A program made the translations under genes and the position numbers. This document shows, in pieces, positions 57,970 to 64,000 of a stretch of DNA of 64,000 nt. How positions within the stretch are numbered: the stretch's first letter is position 1; every line of letters begins with the position of its first letter. Under the pieces are notes generated by a model. That model searched no databases, was not told the origin of the DNA, and was given only the letters and a program-made list of their open reading frames with translations. Source of the stretch: Lycocorax pyrrhopterus obiensis (lineage: Eukaryota > Chordata > Aves > Passeriformes > Paradisaeidae); contig JACSVZ010000001.1 in assembly GCA_014706295.1 (NCBI GenBank), positions 87,232,237 to 87,296,236 of the forward strand, read 5' to 3'.

Positions 57970-60900
57970 CTGAATTTCCTAATTCTTCTGGCATTGAGCT
58001 GCAGCAAGAGGAAGCTGAGCTGCAGGAAAGCACCACGGGCCAGCACATGCTCAGCCGCAGCAGGAGCCAGAGGTGGCTCAGAGCAGTGGTGGACTCTGCA
58101 GGTCCAGCCCTGGGCACAGGACCTTATGGGAGAGCATCTCTCATGTTGAGATCAGCCAACAGGAATTTGAAGGCAGAAAGTGTAGCAGCTGCACTGGACT
58201 GGACAACTGGATGAATTTGGATTAGGTTTTCCAAAAGGAGACGGTAGAGCAGAGCTCACAGGACATGATTCCAGTGCTGTTCATAAGGAGTTGGCTGCTT
58301 GTGCATAGGCTGGATTTCTGTTCCTGTCCTGTCCCATGCTGTCATTCAGTACATCATCTGCTCAAACACCAGCTCCTTCAGCTGCTGCCCCTCTGGATCC
58401 AGCTGTGCTGGGTGAAAGCGTGCAAGCCTTCCAAAATAGGGCTTGGCTGATCAAGGCTGTGCAGAGGCAGAAAGGGATTTACAATTAGTGAAGTGCATAT
58501 GGCAGTTCTGGTGTGCTCAGGAACGGGACAACAGCGTGAGCGGCTTTTGAGCACTGCACTGAGAGCCAGCGTGTGCCTCTGGACTGTTCCTCTGTGCCAT
58601 CCTCATGGCCAGTCACCCAGTGCTGCACCAAAACCATGAAGTTTTACCTCTGGCTTAGCTGGATGCCAATGCAGAACAAATCAAATACCCACATGCCTAG
58701 TCATTTATTGTGTTATCTGATTTCCTGAACACCTCCCCTCCCTCTCCCAAGCAATAATGCAAGGCACAAATTATCTACTATCCACTGACAGCTATTGATT
58801 CATGATGCTATCAACAAACCAGAACGACACGTATGTCTTATTCAATGAGCATTGGCATGATAGAATTGGCAGCAAGAAGACCCAGATAAATTTTGTGAAT
58901 AACAAAAATTCATGAGTACTAGAGAATTAATAAGAGTTCTAAAGTACATAGAGTAAATAAAGTACTAAATAAGACATCCAGATTCTTTCTATACATCCTT
59001 AAACTGAATTACTGAGGAACCAGGTACTTTCTCTGTAAATTACTTGCTGTTCTAATTCACGGATAAAGAAAAAAAGAAATCCACTGTTTGAGAGCAAGAA
59101 TGGACCAGTCCTTTCCTCTCACATGTCCCCAGATAAAGTCCTCCAGAGCATCTGGAGAGCAGTTCTGCTGCTAAGCAACAGGCAGATGCCCAGACAGCTG
59201 ATGATTTTACCAAACAGATGAGTGCCAAAGATAAAACGTGGGCAAAAGCAGCAGTAGATTTCTTCTCCCCACTTTTTTTCCACCCCCAGCAACTTCATTC
59301 AGATTTGACAGTCAGCAGGTGTTGTTTCAGATTTTCACCCACATCTCCAGATGAATGGAAACAGAAATCCAATGTATTCAGTCTCGTGCCACTAACACCT
59401 AGACCTAAAGAGAGCTTCTTCACGTGCCAGGAATGAGATGTGTTGCATGCCATGATCCAAAATTAGAGGGCATCCTTGGACAGCTTGCTTGGAGCTGGTA
59501 TGCTCCAAGGAAGCATCTAAGTCTTCATGTCCGGTTAGATTTCCCTTCCCTTGCCAGGTGATTTTTCCTGTGCTCAGGCAGTCTCATGTGTGAAGGCAGA
59601 ATGAGCTGTGGTGAGACAGCAACAAAAGGAGTTGGCAGTGAGTGTGCATTCCCACGTGCCCTGTGTGTCCCTGTGCAGCCAGCTCTAGGGCCAAGGAAGA
59701 AAGCTTTAATCCAGGAGATAAAACACGGCCATAACCTAAACAAGTCCACATACGTGAGTTGCATGACTGAATTTTCTTACATCAGTTTTAATCCAGGGCC
59801 TTTCCTCTCCAGTGCACAAGTGCAACTTTGCAGAGCGTGGTACAAAATCTATATTCACCCAGAGCTGTATCACAGAAAACTCACACTCCATGGATATAAA
59901 ATGTCTGTGAGGAGTTCAAAACATTCCTAGAGTATAAAATCAGATATAGGGCTAAGCATCCAGAGCTTCCTCCAGTACTTTTGGAAAACAGGATCTTTCT
60001 AGACTCTTTTTGGAAGTGAAGGAGCAAGCTAGGATATATCTTTTTGTGTAATTCAGAGAAAAGCCCACTCTCTGGGAAACCAGTTCCAATAAATGGGTAA
60101 TCCAGGGGTTTAAACTGAATCTGATTCCTTTGTGACAGCTCAAGCCACATCTCCCCACTTCCTCTGCTGCTTGGCTTGAAGACTCATTGCAATGCAAAAG
60201 AACTCCATTTTTCTGAGGTCAGCAAATATTTTTAACAACTTTAGAATCCACCTGAAACACAAAAAAAGGCTTTTCTCTGTTTTCTTCAAGTTAGGCAAAT
60301 TTCCTTTTGCATGATGGCTTAAACAAATGCTCAAGTACAGTGTAAAATAAATGCTACACAGGATCCTTCATTATCTTGTTGCCTAAAGAGTTTGGCTGTA
60401 CCTTAGCAGAGCCTTCCTAACGATGGAAATGGTGCAGATACGTTACTGTTGGACAGTGCGGACGTGAGAGAAAAGGTGGAGACCTTCTAAGGGCCTAAAC
60501 CAGAATTGCTATTGAAATAGCAAACCAGGAAAGTCATTGCATGCTGTTCTTCAGTGTTGTGCTATACCAAACACAAGGTTGGCTTAGCGACTGTCATCAC
60601 TTGAGGAGAAGGAAATACATCACAGACTTTTGGTCATGTGGCCTTAATTTGTATGAGGTGAAAGTTCATTATCATATATAAAAGAAAACATCGAGATGTT
60701 GAAATCATTTTGTCCTGATCTCAGAGCTCCGACACTCAACAAGGAAAGAGAAAACTGTACATTTACGATCCAAACAATTAAGGAGCACAGTGCAACCATC
60801 AAACACCTCCTAAACCAGGACAGAAATTGTCCCCTAACCATAGGGTTCATCACACTCCCAACTTTGCATCCTCTTCTTTTGCTAAAGAAAGAAGTGTCAG

Positions 60901-63730
60901 TTCTTGGGAACGAAGGCTTTGGGATAATGCTTCCGTCTCAGACTGTGACAACTCACATAAAAAGCCTGAAGAAACATTTAATGAAATTTTGGCATACCTG
61001 AAGTCACAGCTGATAGTGAGAAGATTTGAATTTTTTAATTTAAAGAATCTGACAGGAAGGCCATTAGGTCTTCTGAATGACTCAAGTTTCAGATCTTGAA
61101 CAACTCAAAGCTATATCGAGCTTCCTGCCTGACAGCACAGGTCCGGAAAAAGTGCCACTTGCTGGTGAAATTTCTCTTTGTTCAAAGTTATTAGCATGAA
61201 TGAACAGCAATCCTTAGGGCTACTCAGACACACTGTTGATAACTTTGCTTTCAGCAGAAATTTCTTCTTTCTCTGAAAGAAACACTGTACTTGATCCCCT
61301 CTGCTGCAGATTTCTAGCTAGGAACAGTTCCTCCACAGTACATGGGATATTTTCTTCCTATTAAGTCTCTGTTTCACCTATCTCGAAATATTACTGAGAT
61401 TTTCTAACGGGGATTTGGAAAACTCCTTCATGAGCATGCCCTGGATTCTCTCCTCTTGTTTAACTGCTTAGCTCCTACAGTCTGTATTTTTTATTTTCCT
61501 GGAGGTAAGTTTGATGCACTCTCTGGCAAGCTTTCACAGCTTTTCAGAAAGTGGCACTGAATGCCTTGAAAGGTCCAGAATCTCCCTTGTAAGCTCATAC
61601 CATTGCAGAGTCCATCCCTTAAAGGTAAGTGGGACACGGTAAAATCCAGTTAAGCAAAAGCTTGCGGTCCCGAGCTGAAATTTTGCCTGAATGAGGGACT
61701 CAATGTGATCCAACAACTGGTCAGTCAGCCAGGAAAAATGCCCCTCCATTTCTGAACCTGCAGTTTCACCATGACCTTGTCTCAGATACTTCGCAGTTAC
61801 CCGGAGGAACAAAGCTTTGGAGAAGGACACAAAACATTCGGAAATTCCTGGGTATCGGTATGAGGGAAAGTAAAGGAAATGGGAGTTTATTTTCTCTGCA
61901 AGAGGCAGAGGGGAGGTAGTGATCTAATTGCCAACTTTGGAAATTATGGAAAGGCTTGAAATTCCTCCTAACAAACCACTGCACATTGGGAAAACATGGC
62001 AATGTAGAGGAGTGCAATGTGAATGCTGGCATTGCTTTCCCTGGAAGGAGAATAAACATATGGACCATATTACTGGGGAGATCTAAGGATGGAAAAGGAA
62101 AAAAAAAAAAAAAAAAAGAAAAAAAATGAACAAGATCAAGGGGGAATAGGTGAAAAAAACCCAGTCGTGGTGGGACACCAGCAGTTCTCCCTTTCTCCTT
62201 ACTCCAGGGATAGGTTACATAGCCACACATAAATGTTTTGCTCAGCCTTTTAAAAGCGTTTCAAAGCTTTTCTGCCCAGCTTGAATTTTAAGCATGATTT
62301 GCAACGCTTCTTCCCCCACACGCATCTAAGGGAAGAAAATCTCTTGCCAGTGGATTTTGTGCCTAGTGCCAGATGAAAAGAGTGGCTCTTTGCAGGCTGA
62401 GGCTGGAGCTGTCCAGAAGAAGATCTGAAGACCAGGTTAGACCCTGCTGCCTCCGACTTAGCACTGAAAATTTGGCTCAAGAGATGAAAGGGTAGCCAAC
62501 TCTTCAGATGTTTGCTTCACAGAGGAGAGCTCCATCCAACACAACACAGGGTTACAGACAGCTCTCTGGGGAACTAAGCAATCAAGAAAAGCTTATTCTG
62601 GATCAAGACACCCAGGAATTTGGAGAGCAGGGAAGAGATGAAAAGTAGCTGGTGGAGAAACATTTTCCAGGGAGCCGGGATCGACAGCAGAGTCTGGCAT
62701 GGAGGTTCTGGGACCATCTACTACACAACTTAATTCAAGAGGGATCCCCTGGGAGAAGAAGAACTGGGGCCAGTGTCATGGGATGCATGCAAAATGCATC
62801 TCTCCAGCAGCAGCAGTGCCTGCTGGGGGAACCGAGCCCATGCTGCTGCAGGTTGGCTCTTCTCCAGAAACCGGCTGGCCAATTCAGAGCCTGCTAACAG
62901 CCTGCTGACATGGGAATAAGAAACTAATGAGGCCTTAACTCCTGTATGACTGCAGGCCAGGGTTTGGCTCAGAGCATAGCTTGGAGCCTGGCCAGGCTAC
63001 GCGGGAAATCACCGCCCACGTTCAGAGGAGGAGGAGGAAGAGGAGGGTGGCAGTGACCGCGTGCCATGGTGGGACACTGCTCTGTCTAACGGGGCCCCAC
63101 CACCAGCTCCAGGTATGGGGCACCAGCGTCACCCCCTTGAGCACCTTTTTACTGTGCCTGCATCAAAGCTGCAAGCCCAGTAGCGACATTTCCTATGTTT
63201 GCTCTTCATTTCTTTCTGGTTTTCTCAATTTACAGCATGGCAATGAAGTATGAAAGAGACAAAGGAAAAGCAGTTACTATAGAGAGACCAGAAAAGTCCA
63301 ACTCTTGCACAGAAAGCAAAGCAAAAGGCCTGATTTTGCTCAGGAAGCAGCTCTTGGGTTTTTCTGCTGAGTGCAAAGAAAGAGCTGGTGCAGTGTGATT
63401 GTTATGTGCTGTATCTTCACCATCAATCACATTTTAATGAGAGTAAATTGAAATTCCAGGCACACATTAATAATGAATGGATGAATTAACTCTGAGGAAC
63501 CATCTGATGATGCTTTCACCAGGCTGTGATGTCTATAGGCTAACATCACATTAGGTTACTTTCTGTGCCTTTAAAGGGAAAACTGAACTAAAACATTTGC
63601 TCCAAGGCCCAGATCTGCAAAGGGACTTACGTGCCTGCATTTCAGTTTAACTGGAATTTTGGAAGTCACAAAATATGGTGACTCACAGAAGGCACACATA
63701 CTTGCCCAGGCATTTCAGCATTCACAGGCA
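57970..63730. other. Intergenic block, no gene recognised
   Basis: It includes an AT-rich low-CpG stretch at about 58690-58970 and an A-rich run (A19 at 62099-62117, then A8). A locally GC-rich, GAGGAG-containing stretch lies at 62980-63120. No exon, RNA gene or further transposon is recognisable. Confidence 0.55.
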
Positions 63731-63897
63731 CCAGAAGCACTGGAACAGGCTGCCCAGCGCAGTGGTGGAGTCACCATCCCTGGAGATACTCAAAAGACGT
63801 GTAAATGTGGCATTTAGGGACATGGTCCTGGCATTGCTGGGTTAGTGGTTGGACTTGATCATCATAGAGTCTTTTCCAGCCTAAATAATTCTATGGT
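63731..63897 (+). mobile_element. CR1 LINE 3' tail fragment, sense
   Basis: CACTGGAACAGGCTGCCCAG, CATCCCTGGAGATACTCAAA, TAGTGGTTGGACTTGATCAT and TTTTCCAGCCTAAATAATTC lead to the tail ATTCTATGG. It is truncated and diverged. Confidence 0.92.
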
Positions 63898-64000
63898 TGC
63901 CATAAATGTTCCTTCACTGCCTCGATTTTCACCAGCAATCTTCACCAGACACATTGCCCCTTAGGTCACCTGCTCAGGTTGTAGCTATTGGACTTGCAAT

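Noticed and set aside
62980..63120. GC-rich stretch with a CAG|GTATGG donor-like site as a possible exon
   Set aside because: No recognisable protein and no matching acceptor. The evidence is too thin to annotate an exon.
1..64000. CRISPR arrays, prokaryotic operons, defence systems or prophage
   Set aside because: Spliced exons, CR1 elements, an LTR and low coding density show vertebrate nuclear DNA. No regularly spaced repeats with unique spacers are present.

Overview
The window is vertebrate nuclear DNA, almost certainly from a bird. It has long introns, CR1 LINE fragments with the typical avian 3' tail in both orientations, and an avian endogenous-retrovirus LTR. The one gene recognised is the 3' portion of teneurin-4 (TENM4, ODZ4) on the + strand. 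The paralogue call rests on the translated exons, which I judged from memory of vertebrate teneurins. The LTR family suggests a neoavian, perhaps passerine, host, but I cannot name the species.

Layout. 1-5795 is intron belonging to upstream exons outside the window. Six coding exons follow: 5796-5968, 9463-9698, 16015-16311, 17498-19112, 24869-25011 and 32961-33719. All have GT-AG borders and phases that join without a break. They encode 1,073 complete codons, about the last 39% of a protein usually near 2,770 residues: most of the YD-repeat (RHS) shell, the RHS core, the linker, the antibiotic-binding-like domain, the toxin-like (Tox-GHH) domain and the C-terminal TCAP-4 peptide with its amidation signal. 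No frameshift or internal stop interrupts the joined reading frame.

Downstream, 33720 to about 40640 is read as a long 3' UTR. The case is two Pumilio-type elements shortly before a canonical AATAAA at 40614, and an antisense CR1 sits inside this UTR. From about 40640 to 64000 I see no gene. That stretch has CR1 remnants, simple repeats and AT-rich low-CpG blocks that look like conserved non-coding DNA but are unproven.

No new multi-gene system is visible. The observations most worth checking are an 81-nt hairpin in an intron (7276-7356), an antisense solo LTR with a perfect 5-bp target duplication 53 bp after a splice donor, a weak donor on the penultimate exon with an in-frame read-through end, and the long 3' UTR.
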